A stretch of DNA of 58,842 bases from JBAWVR01 sp037147155. GTDB lineage: Bacteria > Patescibacteriota > Minisyncoccia > Phycocordibacterales > GWA1-40-21. The translations under genes and the position numbers were made by a program. This document shows, piece by piece, positions 7,986 to 15,924 of the stretch (within the stretch, counting starts at the first letter, position 1; every line of letters begins with the position of its first letter). A model generated the notes under the pieces. That model saw only the letters and a program-made list of their open reading frames with translations. It was not told the origin of the DNA and made no database searches. The stretch is taken from contig JBAWVR010000001.1 of NCBI GenBank assembly GCA_037147155.1, forward strand, positions 1 through 58,842. The letters run 5' to 3'.

Positions 7986-9400
7986 GGTAATATTGCCTGA
8001 GTGCGACGATCGCGACCCATCTTGGCTGTACCACCCGCAGAGTCTCCCTCCACAATGAACACTTCGGAATCAGAGGCATCTTTGGACTGACAGTCAGCGA
8101 GCTTGCCCGGCAGAGTCATACCTTCAAGCGCACCTTTACGCAAGACGGAGTCCTTCGCAGCTTTGGCAGCTTTGCGAGCGCGAAGTGCGAGATAGGCTTT
8201 GTTGATTATTCCACGAGCGTCATCCGGATTTTCTTCGAGGAACATCGCGAAGGCTTCACCAAAAATTGTGGCCACAGCTCCTTGAGCATCCATGGTTCCC
8301 AACTTGGATTTGGTCTGACCTTCAAATTGAATCTTGTCCGCACGCAGTTTTACTGAGACAACAGCGGTCAAACCTTCGAGTACATCTTCACCAGTCAGAG
8401 CTTCGTCACCGTCCTTGGCGAGATTATTATTCTTGGCATAGGTATTGAGAGTTCTCGTCAAAGCGGTCTTAAAACCAGTGATATGAGTACCGCCTTCTGG
8501 TGTGTGAATGTTGTTAGCAAAAGACATGACACGGGAAGAAATATCATCCACATACTGGAGAGAAATTTCTACATCCTCAATTCCTTCGGCTCCTTTCTGA
8601 ACATAAAAAATATTTTTCTGAACTGGCTTTTGGAACTGATTGTAAAAACGTACTAGGGACAAGAGACCTCCTTCAAAATAGAAAGACTGTGATGGATTTT
8701 CCAAACCAAGATCAGCTAAATAGAAACAATCTGTATCATCAATCTTATCTTTATATTCACGAGCATCGATAGCAGTAATACGTAAACCTTTAACCAAATA
8801 CGCCTGTTGGCGCATATGAGCTACAACGCGAGGCCAATCAAAATCAGTTCCCTCTTTAAAGATTTCCTTGTCAGGTTCAAAGATAGTAATAGTACCGTGA
8901 GCTTTGGAAGTACCAATCTTTTTGACGGCAGCTTTTTTCTTACCCTGAGAATATTCTTGATAGTAAATACCACCATCCTTGTGCACAACAACCTTCATAT
9001 AAATAGACAAAGCGTTCACCACAGAGGCACCCACACCGTGAAGACCACCAGAAACAGCATATCCATCATCACTGAATTTACCACCAGCGTGGAGCACAGT
9101 CATAATGGTTTCCAACGCTGAAACTTTGGTTTGTTTATGAATATCTACAGGAATACCACGACCGTTGTCAGTAATACGTACACGATTGTTTGGCAAAAGC
9201 ACCACCTCAATATGATTGGCATGACCGTTCATCGCCTCGTCGCGAGAGTTGTCGAAAATTTCTGTGATCAAATGTTGTAGACCATCAGGACCAGTAGTAC
9301 CAATATACATGCCGGGACGGCGACGGACAGGTTCAAGACCTTCCAAAACGGTGATTTGATCAGCACCGTAACTCTTACCTTTCTTCTCTTCCTTGGCCAT
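7967..9400 (-). CDS. gyrB: DNA gyrase subunit B, N-terminal part (frameshifted)
   Basis: ATPase subunit of gyrase, which introduces negative supercoils together with GyrA. The GHKL motifs are intact: DNSRDEA (Mg-binding Asn), DNGRGIPVD, and HAGGKF...SGGLHGVGASVVNALS. The transducer motif GQTKSKLG and the TOPRIM start EGDSAGGTAKMGRDRRTQAILP follow. After ILP the frame reads CVERF and stops, where other GyrB proteins read LRGK. The remainder is in the -1 frame from 7985. GyrB is essential, so a sequencing or assembly error is the simplest reading. The promoter is at 9445-9474. Confidence 0.9.
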   Translation of the reverse strand: MAKEEKKGKSYGADQITVLEGLEPVRRRPGMYIGTTGPDGLQHLITEIFDNSRDEAMNGHANHIEVVLLPNNRVRITDNGRGIPVDIHKQTKVSALETIMTVLHAGGKFSDDGYAVSGGLHGVGASVVNALSIYMKVVVHKDGGIYYQEYSQGKKKAAVKKIGTSKAHGTITIFEPDKEIFKEGTDFDWPRVVAHMRQQAYLVKGLRITAIDAREYKDKIDDTDCFYLADLGLENPSQSFYFEGGLLSLVRFYNQFQKPVQKNIFYVQKGAEGIEDVEISLQYVDDISSRVMSFANNIHTPEGGTHITGFKTALTRTLNTYAKNNNLAKDGDEALTGEDVLEGLTAVVSVKLRADKIQFEGQTKSKLGTMDAQGAVATIFGEAFAMFLEENPDDARGIINKAYLALRARKAAKAAKDSVLRKGALEGMTLPGKLADCQSKDASDSEVFIVEGDSAGGTAKMGRDRRTQAILPCVERF

Positions 9401-9444
9401 ATTTTGTAATTAAAATTAAAACCCGCAACTGTTAATATGCATAA

Positions 9445-9474
9445 ATTATACCAAAAAACGCTAGCAAAAGCCAA
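9445..9474 (-). promoter_or_regulatory. Promoter of gyrB
   Basis: TTGGCT, 18 bases, then TATAAT preceded by TGG (extended -10), about 45 bases before the gyrB ATG. Confidence 0.6.
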
Positions 9475-9519
9475 CGTTTTAGTTACTTGCAAAAGTCAAA
9501 AAACCCTTACCAAATATAA

Positions 9520-10104
9520 TTATTTTTGTAATCTCTCAGTGAAAATCGCAAATTTTCTCCAAGCAGCACGGAATTTATCCATCGGTACAAAAAACTGTCC
9601 TTTTTCGGTTATATTATCTTCCATTGGATCATTCACATAGAAACCGGTTATTTTATCATTTTCTTCCTCGAAACCGATCACCAACACTAAATGTAGCTTA
9701 TCCGGGATGCTGAATTTTTTCCACACAGACACGATCACAGGTTCTCCGTGTATGATAGAGCTTTGAATTTTACCCAAAGCAAAATCAATCAGGTCTTTTT
9801 CGACTGGATTAATTTTGTCTATTTTATTTACTATATCCTTCTCTACTGCTCGGAATTCCTGACGATACGAGCTAAGACCATGGTTGCGCAGCAGCATCAC
9901 GACAGCGTCATGAGACCAGCCATATTCCGTAGTAAAACTATTTTTGATTAATAATCCTTCTTCAAGTAAATCATTAACAGAAAATATTTTATCAAGTGAA
10001 AAATCCAAAACCATCTTAACACAAGCCAAAGCACAGACACGCTCCTGCCAATCTGTTTTTATTTCAGGAGAGAATTGGGAATAAAATGGTACTTCTAATT
10101 TCAT
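9520..10104 (-). CDS. C39-like papain-fold peptidase family protein
   Basis: The 194-residue protein fits the peptidase C39-like family: MKLEVPFYSQF at the start, a Cys-containing helix (ERVCALACVKMVLDF, candidate nucleophile C24 or C28), the conserved His in HLVLVIGFEE and the NDP that follows. There is no signal peptide, so it is probably cytoplasmic. It begins four bases after the pheT stop and should be co-transcribed with pheS-pheT. Because the same pheT contains an NlpC/P60 papain-fold domain, the two may act on related substrates, but that is inference. The usual C39 helix is CGPA/CGAA, so activity is uncertain. Confidence 0.7.
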   Translation of the reverse strand: MKLEVPFYSQFSPEIKTDWQERVCALACVKMVLDFSLDKIFSVNDLLEEGLLIKNSFTTEYGWSHDAVVMLLRNHGLSSYRQEFRAVEKDIVNKIDKINPVEKDLIDFALGKIQSSIIHGEPVIVSVWKKFSIPDKLHLVLVIGFEEENDKITGFYVNDPMEDNITEKGQFFVPMDKFRAAWRKFAIFTERLQK

Positions 10105-10108
10105 ATTT

Positions 10109-12487
10109 TTATCTTACCTGCCAACCTTTAGCAGTTACTTCGGCATTAATAGCAGACATGATAACGTCAATCTCCTCTCCGGAAAGTGTCCTCTCATATG
10201 ATTGAAAAACTAATCGATAGGCGTAAGAGGTTTTACTGGTACCGTCTGGAAATTTCTTAACGAAGACATCAAACAAATTTGAACGTACCAACAAGTCACC
10301 TGACTTGGCTTTAATAATTTCTAGGAGTGCCGCATCTGTTACCCCCTCAGGCACAAAGACCGCAATGTCTCGAGAGACAAAAGGATACTGAGAGATTTTA
10401 TGGAAGCGTGTGGTGGCTGGAGCAATCATCATGTCTGGCACAAAATTTTCTGGCTCAGGCATTTTTTCCACAATCTGATTAAAATCAAATTCCACCACTC
10501 CATCAGCGCGAGTGATCGGATTTAAAACGAAACCTAGTTTTTCTACCACTGTTGCCAAGGCAGCATCCAAAACATCTTTTTCTTTTTTCAAGCCCTTAAC
10601 GCCGATAGGATTACCCACACCAAGACAGAGACGAATTGACTCACCATTAGCATTAAATACATGACCTATTTCAAATACTTTTATTTGAGACATACCGATA
10701 AGATCAGTATAGCGGGCATTGAATTCCAGCGATTTTGTAACAGAAGTTGCCAAATCTGTACGCAAAAAAGGTAGCTCCTTATTGAGTGGGTTGGCCACTT
10801 CAATTGCTCCTTGAGCCGAGAAGGCATAGGTATAAATTTCTGAAAAACCAAGCATGCTCAAAACTTTTCTGAGTTCGGTTGCGTAGTAATAAGACTTATC
10901 AGGCATCGCCCGTTTATCAGCCACCTTAACTTCCTTACCACCAATTTTCTCATAACCATTAACCATGGCAATATCTTCAATCAAATCTTCTTTGATACGT
11001 AGATCCAAACGGTCGACTGGGATAGTCACCACCCAACGTTCAGTGTTGTCTGTTACACGACCGCAACCAATAATATTAGTGAACTGCTCGCTGGTAGAAA
11101 GTTTTTCAATTACCACTCCATTCTTGTAACGAGTAGCCTGAACCACTTCATCATTACCGAGGTATAGTCCGACATGATCAATACCGCCTGATACTTTAGT
11201 GCCCGGCATAAATTCAATACTCTCTGTGTGTATCTTACCTTCTCCGCTATTAGCAAAAATCAAATCGCCAGCTTTTAAATCTTTAACTTCAACTCTATCA
11301 GTCGCCACGTACTGATCTATAGACATTCGTGGCAACAAAACGCCACCCTGAGCATAGAGGTAAGCCACGAGACCAGAACAATCAAATTCTTTTGGCGCAT
11401 TATAAGTCACACTAGCACCCACTCGATAAGTAGCACCAACCAGAGTCGGAGCAACCATCAACACTTCGTCAATAGGCTTAACAACTTTATATTCAAAGCC
11501 AAGATCAGAAAAAATATTTTCAATCTCTGGAGTAGTAAGACTAAGACCGAGCAAACGATTAATCTCGCCCAAGCTAACACCTACTTTATACTGATTGGCA
11601 CGTCGTGGATAGTTATCCACAACTTCACCTACCTTTGTGTCTGATGTGCCAGCGATTTCCACAATAATTGAAGTTAACAAATCCATTGCTTCACCAGCCA
11701 ATTCTGGTGAATAGTCATTTTCGTAGCGCTTGGAAGCGTCGGTCTGAATCTTGATATTAGCTGAAGTTCGGCGAATAAGTGTCGGATTAAAGTTGGCTGA
11801 TTCCAATACCAAATCAACAGTATTTTCATCAATTTCCGCCTCAGTACCTCCTTTAATACCAGCAATAGCTAAAGGACGATCCTCGTTGGTAATCAAAAGG
11901 ATGGATGGATCTAGTTCGACAAATTTCTTATCAAGAGTGGTAATAGATGTCTCGGCTTTGGCGCGCTTTACTTCAATCAAAATTTTGTCGTCACGTTTGA
12001 CTAGTTTACTGGCATCAAAAGCATGCATCGGCTGTCCGATTTCTAGCATAACAAAGTTAGTGGCATCAACAACATTACTGATTGAGCGCTGACCAAAAGC
12101 CTCAAGATAGTTTTTCAACCATTCTGGTGATGGTCCAATTTTAATTTTCTCTATTACACGTCCAGCATAACGACGACAATCTTTTTCATCTTCAATCTCA
12201 ATCGCTAACTTATTATTAGTTTCAGAAATAACATAAGACTTTAGCTCACGAGAATAAGTGGCTGGTTTTTGCTTAATTACAGCTCCAACCAATCTTGCTA
12301 CGCCACGGTGACAGAGAGCACTGTGGGCCAAGTTCGGTGTAACTTTCACATCCAAGATTTCATCATCACCAACAGGATTCACTGATTCCACTTCCAAAAA
12401 GCTCATCATCAATTTATTGGCGACGACTTTTGACTCTGGCAATTTACCAGCAAAGAAATTATTTAACCATTTATATGAAATATTCAT
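10109..12487 (-). CDS. pheT: Phenylalanyl-tRNA synthetase beta with inserted NlpC/P60 domain
   Basis: Beta subunit of the PheRS heterotetramer. I choose the ATG at 12487 (MNISYKWLNNFF), four bases after the pheS stop. Residue numbers here count from an in-frame ATG at 12520. B1 leads straight into DVKVTPN, so the OB-fold tRNA-binding domain is missing. B3/B4 is followed by the first half of B5 (311-348). Residues 349-494 form a complete NlpC/P60 domain: FDCSGLVAYLY (Cys381), LKAGDLIF, IDHVGLYLG (His449) and VVQAT (Gln461). B5 then resumes at RWVVTIPVDRLD...DLIEDIAMVNGYEKI. The core and FDX-ACB domain (704-803) complete the protein. Confidence 0.95.
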   Translation of the reverse strand: MNISYKWLNNFFAGKLPESKVVANKLMMSFLEVESVNPVGDDEILDVKVTPNLAHSALCHRGVARLVGAVIKQKPATYSRELKSYVISETNNKLAIEIEDEKDCRRYAGRVIEKIKIGPSPEWLKNYLEAFGQRSISNVVDATNFVMLEIGQPMHAFDASKLVKRDDKILIEVKRAKAETSITTLDKKFVELDPSILLITNEDRPLAIAGIKGGTEAEIDENTVDLVLESANFNPTLIRRTSANIKIQTDASKRYENDYSPELAGEAMDLLTSIIVEIAGTSDTKVGEVVDNYPRRANQYKVGVSLGEINRLLGLSLTTPEIENIFSDLGFEYKVVKPIDEVLMVAPTLVGATYRVGASVTYNAPKEFDCSGLVAYLYAQGGVLLPRMSIDQYVATDRVEVKDLKAGDLIFANSGEGKIHTESIEFMPGTKVSGGIDHVGLYLGNDEVVQATRYKNGVVIEKLSTSEQFTNIIGCGRVTDNTERWVVTIPVDRLDLRIKEDLIEDIAMVNGYEKIGGKEVKVADKRAMPDKSYYYATELRKVLSMLGFSEIYTYAFSAQGAIEVANPLNKELPFLRTDLATSVTKSLEFNARYTDLIGMSQIKVFEIGHVFNANGESIRLCLGVGNPIGVKGLKKEKDVLDAALATVVEKLGFVLNPITRADGVVEFDFNQIVEKMPEPENFVPDMMIAPATTRFHKISQYPFVSRDIAVFVPEGVTDAALLEIIKAKSGDLLVRSNLFDVFVKKFPDGTSKTSYAYRLVFQSYERTLSGEEIDVIMSAINAEVTAKGWQVR
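11039..11476 (-). other. NlpC/P60 domain insert inside pheT
   Basis: This DNA encodes residues 349-494 (numbered from 12520) and splits the B5 domain between LGFEYKVV and ERWVVTIPVDRLD. The segment has the C40-peptidase order Cys, His, polar residue (C381, H449, Q461), the LPR-S-x-x-Q motif before the first loop, and the DL-x-x-GDL strand. The reading frame is continuous on both sides with no stop. NlpC/P60 enzymes usually cleave peptidoglycan stem peptides; here no export signal is present. Confidence 0.92.
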
Positions 12488-12491
12488 GAGT

Positions 12492-13268
12492 TTATATTTT
12501 AGTTTCTGAATCAGTTTCAAATTGGTTGACTAGACGAAGGTCACCAGAGTACAAGAGACGAATATCATCAATGCCATATTTATACATCGCCAATCTTTCA
12601 ATTGAACCACCAAAGGCAAAACCAGTAAATTCTTTTGGATTAATACCGCCGTTCTGCAAAACTTTTGGATGGATCATTCCCGCCCCCATCACCTCTACCC
12701 AGCCACCCCCCTTACAGACAGGACATCCTACCTCGCCGTGATTACATTTAAAACACGAGATATCAATTTCTGTGCCTGGCTCAACGAAAGGAAAATAGCT
12801 CGGACGAAAGCGCACTTCAACATCCTTACCAAAAAACTTATCGAAAAAATAATTGAGCACAGACTTCAAATCTCCCATAGTGACATTCTTGTCCACCATC
12901 ATACCTTCGAATTGATAGAACTGAGTTTCGTGAGTAGCATCAGTGGCTTCTTGACGAAAAACCTTACCAGGACAGACCATCTTAAAAGGTGGCTTGTTGG
13001 TCTCCATGAAATGCGCTTGAATGGCACTAGTTTGAGTTCGGAGTAACATCTTGTGTTCTCCTTTTTCATCGGTTTCGGTACGCTCCAACCAAAAAGTATC
13101 CTGCATATCTCGAGCTGGATGATCCTTGGGCACATTCAAAACATCAAAGTTATAATACTCTGTCTCCATCTCTGGTCCATCCACCTTAACAAAGCCCAAT
13201 TCGCCAAAAATAGCGTTGACGCGATAGATGACGTCAGTGACTGGGTGAATTGTGCCTTTTTCTTTCAT
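12492..13268 (-). CDS. pheS: Phenylalanyl-tRNA synthetase alpha, short form
   Basis: Catalytic subunit that charges tRNA-Phe together with PheT. The 258-residue protein begins at GTIHPVTDVIYRVNAIFGELGF, the start of the class II core, so the N-terminal coiled coil of about 80-90 residues is absent. Motif 2 lies around KVFRQEATDATHETQFYQFEG. A four-Cys knuckle (CFKCNHGEVGCPVCKGGGW) and motif 3 (FGGSIERLAMYKYGIDDIR) are present. A TTGAAT-16-TATAAT promoter ends six bases before the ATG, so the mRNA is probably leaderless. pheT follows after four bases. Confidence 0.97.
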   Translation of the reverse strand: MKEKGTIHPVTDVIYRVNAIFGELGFVKVDGPEMETEYYNFDVLNVPKDHPARDMQDTFWLERTETDEKGEHKMLLRTQTSAIQAHFMETNKPPFKMVCPGKVFRQEATDATHETQFYQFEGMMVDKNVTMGDLKSVLNYFFDKFFGKDVEVRFRPSYFPFVEPGTEIDISCFKCNHGEVGCPVCKGGGWVEVMGAGMIHPKVLQNGGINPKEFTGFAFGGSIERLAMYKYGIDDIRLLYSGDLRLVNQFETDSETKI

Positions 13269-13274
13269 GGGTCA

Positions 13275-13302
13275 ATTATAGCGGAAACCGTGGAAAATTC
13301 AA
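13275..13302 (-). promoter_or_regulatory. Leaderless promoter of pheST
   Basis: TTGAAT (13297-13302), 16 bases, TATAAT (13275-13280), then only six bases to the ATG at 13268. Confidence 0.75.
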
Positions 13303-13330
13303 TCTATTTTAGTTTTAGGATCAACGTATG

Positions 13331-14209
13331 CTAGATTTCCAAATACCCTATTTTTACTCCGTCTTTAATATAGATATTATCATTATAAATAATGAAATTC
13401 GCTTTATCTGTTCCGGTATAAATTTTCTGCAATATTTTACTATTATTATGACAAATTTCCACAGCGTAAATATCTTTGCCAACCAAGACGACTACAACGT
13501 CAGTGCGACCAGGTAAAAAATCCAACTTTTTTATAGTACCAGGCAGAGAAGCTACAACACTTTCGGTACGGCAGACATGATTTTCACAAAACATCAAAGG
13601 TTCCTGTCCTTTTTCTCCCAACCATCTGACCATTATGTCTCTTCCGTCACTCCAAATAGCCGACTTTCTTTTAATGACTAAATTAATGAGACTAAAATTA
13701 ATTGTTGAGGAAGAAAAATCCTTAGAATAATCAACAGACAAAGGCTTGGAAAAAACTTGGGACACTTTAGTATATTCAGTATTAACTTTTTTTTCTTTTG
13801 TACCAACAATATATTGCGGCACTTCAGTAAAAGGAATAACTATTGGTAAAGAGAACACCGATGACTCTGTTACTAAATTCGGCTCCACTTTTATAATCTT
13901 GTTCCAATTATTATACCCCTCTTTCTTAACAGATAAATCATATGAGGTGTTTGGTTTTAAACCTTTAACAAAAAAATCTCGTTGAATAAAGTTGGTAGTT
14001 TTCTTAAGTTGACCATCAAGATATACTTCGGAGCCATTGGGAAAATCAAATAAATAAATGCCACCGGTTTTACGAAAGTTAAACCAGCCGTCAGGCATAT
14101 CTCCAATAGCATAAGAAACTATAAAAGGCGTAATAATAATAAACACTAAAATAAATGCCATTAAACGTATTAGACGAAACGTGCGATTCTTTTTTTGTTC
14201 TTCTTTCAT
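13331..14209 (-). CDS. Membrane-anchored PEGA-domain protein
   Basis: The 292-residue protein has one N-terminal membrane helix (about 14-36) after a basic stretch. A PEGA-type domain follows (about 48-110): GSEVYLDGQLKKTTNFIQRDFFVKGL..., with the NTSYDLSVKKEGYNNW ending typical of the family. The rest is beta-rich with recurring DG/GxD turns and may form part of a propeller. PEGA domains occur on extracellular parts of membrane proteins in many CPR genomes; the ligand is unknown. The gene starts three bases after the glycosyltransferase stop on the same strand, suggesting a shared envelope role. Confidence 0.75.
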   Translation of the reverse strand: MKEEQKKNRTFRLIRLMAFILVFIIITPFIVSYAIGDMPDGWFNFRKTGGIYLFDFPNGSEVYLDGQLKKTTNFIQRDFFVKGLKPNTSYDLSVKKEGYNNWNKIIKVEPNLVTESSVFSLPIVIPFTEVPQYIVGTKEKKVNTEYTKVSQVFSKPLSVDYSKDFSSSTINFSLINLVIKRKSAIWSDGRDIMVRWLGEKGQEPLMFCENHVCRTESVVASLPGTIKKLDFLPGRTDVVVVLVGKDIYAVEICHNNSKILQKIYTGTDKANFIIYNDNIYIKDGVKIGYLEI

Positions 14210-14212
14210 AAA

Positions 14213-15766
14213 TTATTTGTTTAGACCGGCGCGATGTTTTGGCGTCACCCAAAAACCCATATACTTTCCAAACATGAGACGAGTCTGCGCATCCAAAGCC
14301 GGAATGGAACCGAAGACAATGACTGTAAATGGTACCAAAACCCACTGAAAGACCATGAACATTTTGGTAAAACGATTCTTGTGATCAGCTGGCTTTGGTG
14401 GCAAAAAACTCATAGAAACAAGGACTGCCAAGAAAAGACCAAGCATAGAGAAGATAGCCATATCACGAATAATGACAGGTAAATTATAAGAGATGACAGT
14501 ATAACTAAAAGCAGAGCCGCCCAAAATGATTGGCAACCAGCCCGAGACAAAGATTATAAGGGAGTTCGTTGACCAAGACCACAAACCTTCAAACACCACG
14601 GAGGTCAAATAAAATTTGCGCCAAAATGGAATTTTCTTGTTCTTGATAAAACCGAAAACTATGTATGGGAAATTTTCAGCACCCCAAGCCCAACGGCGCT
14701 GTTGCTTATAAACATTCACAGCTGTCTGCCACAAAGTCGGAGCCAGGTTACCATCCATTGATACGGGATAATAAATAGGTGTTGTTCGATAGTCACCATC
14801 AAAAGCCAAAAGAGAGTTCCAGAAAATTCTCGAGTCTTCGGACACAATATTTTTTTGCCAAAAGCCAGCGTCATAAATGGTTTTAAAACAAACTGAGTGA
14901 GAGGAAAAAGTGGCCAATTTTTCTGGCCTCTCCTGTTGCATCATTTGCCAAAAACTACCAGAGCTGGCGACTACGCGAGAGATAGCTGGAGACTCCCAAA
15001 TATTATTATTAAAAACCGGCACCGGTTGGAATGATGTTCGGTATGGATGCTCGGAAATTAAAAAGTTCCAAGTTAAACACAAAAAATACCCAGGGTAAAC
15101 AATTGTATCTATATCAAAAGCTGAAACCAAGACATCTTCATAGGCAATCCCGTTTTTATCCAAAACATCAATTCTGGTTTTTTCGATAGCATAAGCAATA
15201 TTTGATCCCTTGCCCGGCATCTCATCTGGTTGCCCGGCTGGGTGAATAGTGTAAACAAAGTGACCAAATTTTTTAGCGTATTTTTCTACCACCTCTTCGG
15301 CCATCTTTTTAGTATCATCCTTAGCTCTCTCCTCTCCTGCCAAAACCACAATTATTTTCTTGTGGTTCCAATCGGAATTGATTAGTGAGTCCAGACTCTT
15401 TTCAATAATTTCTCTATCTTCATTATAAAAAGGCAAAATTACCATCTGATGAATATGTGTATATTTGAATCTTGACAATCTTTCTCTCCAGTCGGTTTCC
15501 AGATTAATTTGAATTTTTTTCCAACTTGCACGCAAATAAAGTGAGAAATAAATGGTCTTCAAAAACCAGTAGAAATCAAAGGCGATAATACCGATAGCGC
15601 AATAGAAAGGAATAAAATACGACAAAACAGCGAGCAAGATCAGTGTTAGCCAAGAAACTGCTCCAGGTAAAATTTCGAGACAACGATAAAGTTTGTACTC
15701 GCTTCCCTCGAGGTCAGTGGCTCTACCAACTCGATAATATTTAGTTTTTTTATAGTCGCTTTCCAT
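14213..15766 (-). CDS. Membrane glycosyltransferase family 2 (processive type)
   Basis: The 517-residue protein has two membrane helices near residues 32-80, a GT2 catalytic domain and about four helices in the last 130 residues. Catalytic signatures are visible: VILPFYNED at the nucleotide-binding strand, FDIDT as the DxD metal site, VSEDSRIFW as the ED acceptor-base motif and QQRRWAWG as the Q-x-x-R-W motif of cellulose-synthase-like enzymes. It probably polymerises or transfers sugars across the inner membrane from a UDP- or GDP-sugar donor. The product cannot be told from sequence. It is followed by the PEGA gene in an apparent operon. Confidence 0.85.
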   Translation of the reverse strand: MESDYKKTKYYRVGRATDLEGSEYKLYRCLEILPGAVSWLTLILLAVLSYFIPFYCAIGIIAFDFYWFLKTIYFSLYLRASWKKIQINLETDWRERLSRFKYTHIHQMVILPFYNEDREIIEKSLDSLINSDWNHKKIIVVLAGEERAKDDTKKMAEEVVEKYAKKFGHFVYTIHPAGQPDEMPGKGSNIAYAIEKTRIDVLDKNGIAYEDVLVSAFDIDTIVYPGYFLCLTWNFLISEHPYRTSFQPVPVFNNNIWESPAISRVVASSGSFWQMMQQERPEKLATFSSHSVCFKTIYDAGFWQKNIVSEDSRIFWNSLLAFDGDYRTTPIYYPVSMDGNLAPTLWQTAVNVYKQQRRWAWGAENFPYIVFGFIKNKKIPFWRKFYLTSVVFEGLWSWSTNSLIIFVSGWLPIILGGSAFSYTVISYNLPVIIRDMAIFSMLGLFLAVLVSMSFLPPKPADHKNRFTKMFMVFQWVLVPFTVIVFGSIPALDAQTRLMFGKYMGFWVTPKHRAGLNK

Positions 15767-15860
15767 GTTTATCAGATGAAAAAACCGGTTTATACCGGAA
15801 TTGTCGTTTGGTGTCTAATATCAAGATATTAACACAAAAAAGTGTTTTTGAACAGGGAAA

Positions 15861-15923
15861 AAGACGGGTTTTTGCGACCCGCCCGAACGTTCGTTCGGAA
15901 CGGGGGGTGCAAAAACCCGTCTT
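15861..15923 (-). terminator. Long hairpin terminator of the transglycosylase gene
   Basis: AAGACGGGTTTTTGC pairs perfectly with GCAAAAACCCGTCTT. The loop holds a second GC-rich palindrome (GCCCGAACGTTCGTTCGG). On the minus strand TTTTCCC follows. It begins one base after the stop codon. Confidence 0.75.
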
Positions 15924-15924
15924 G

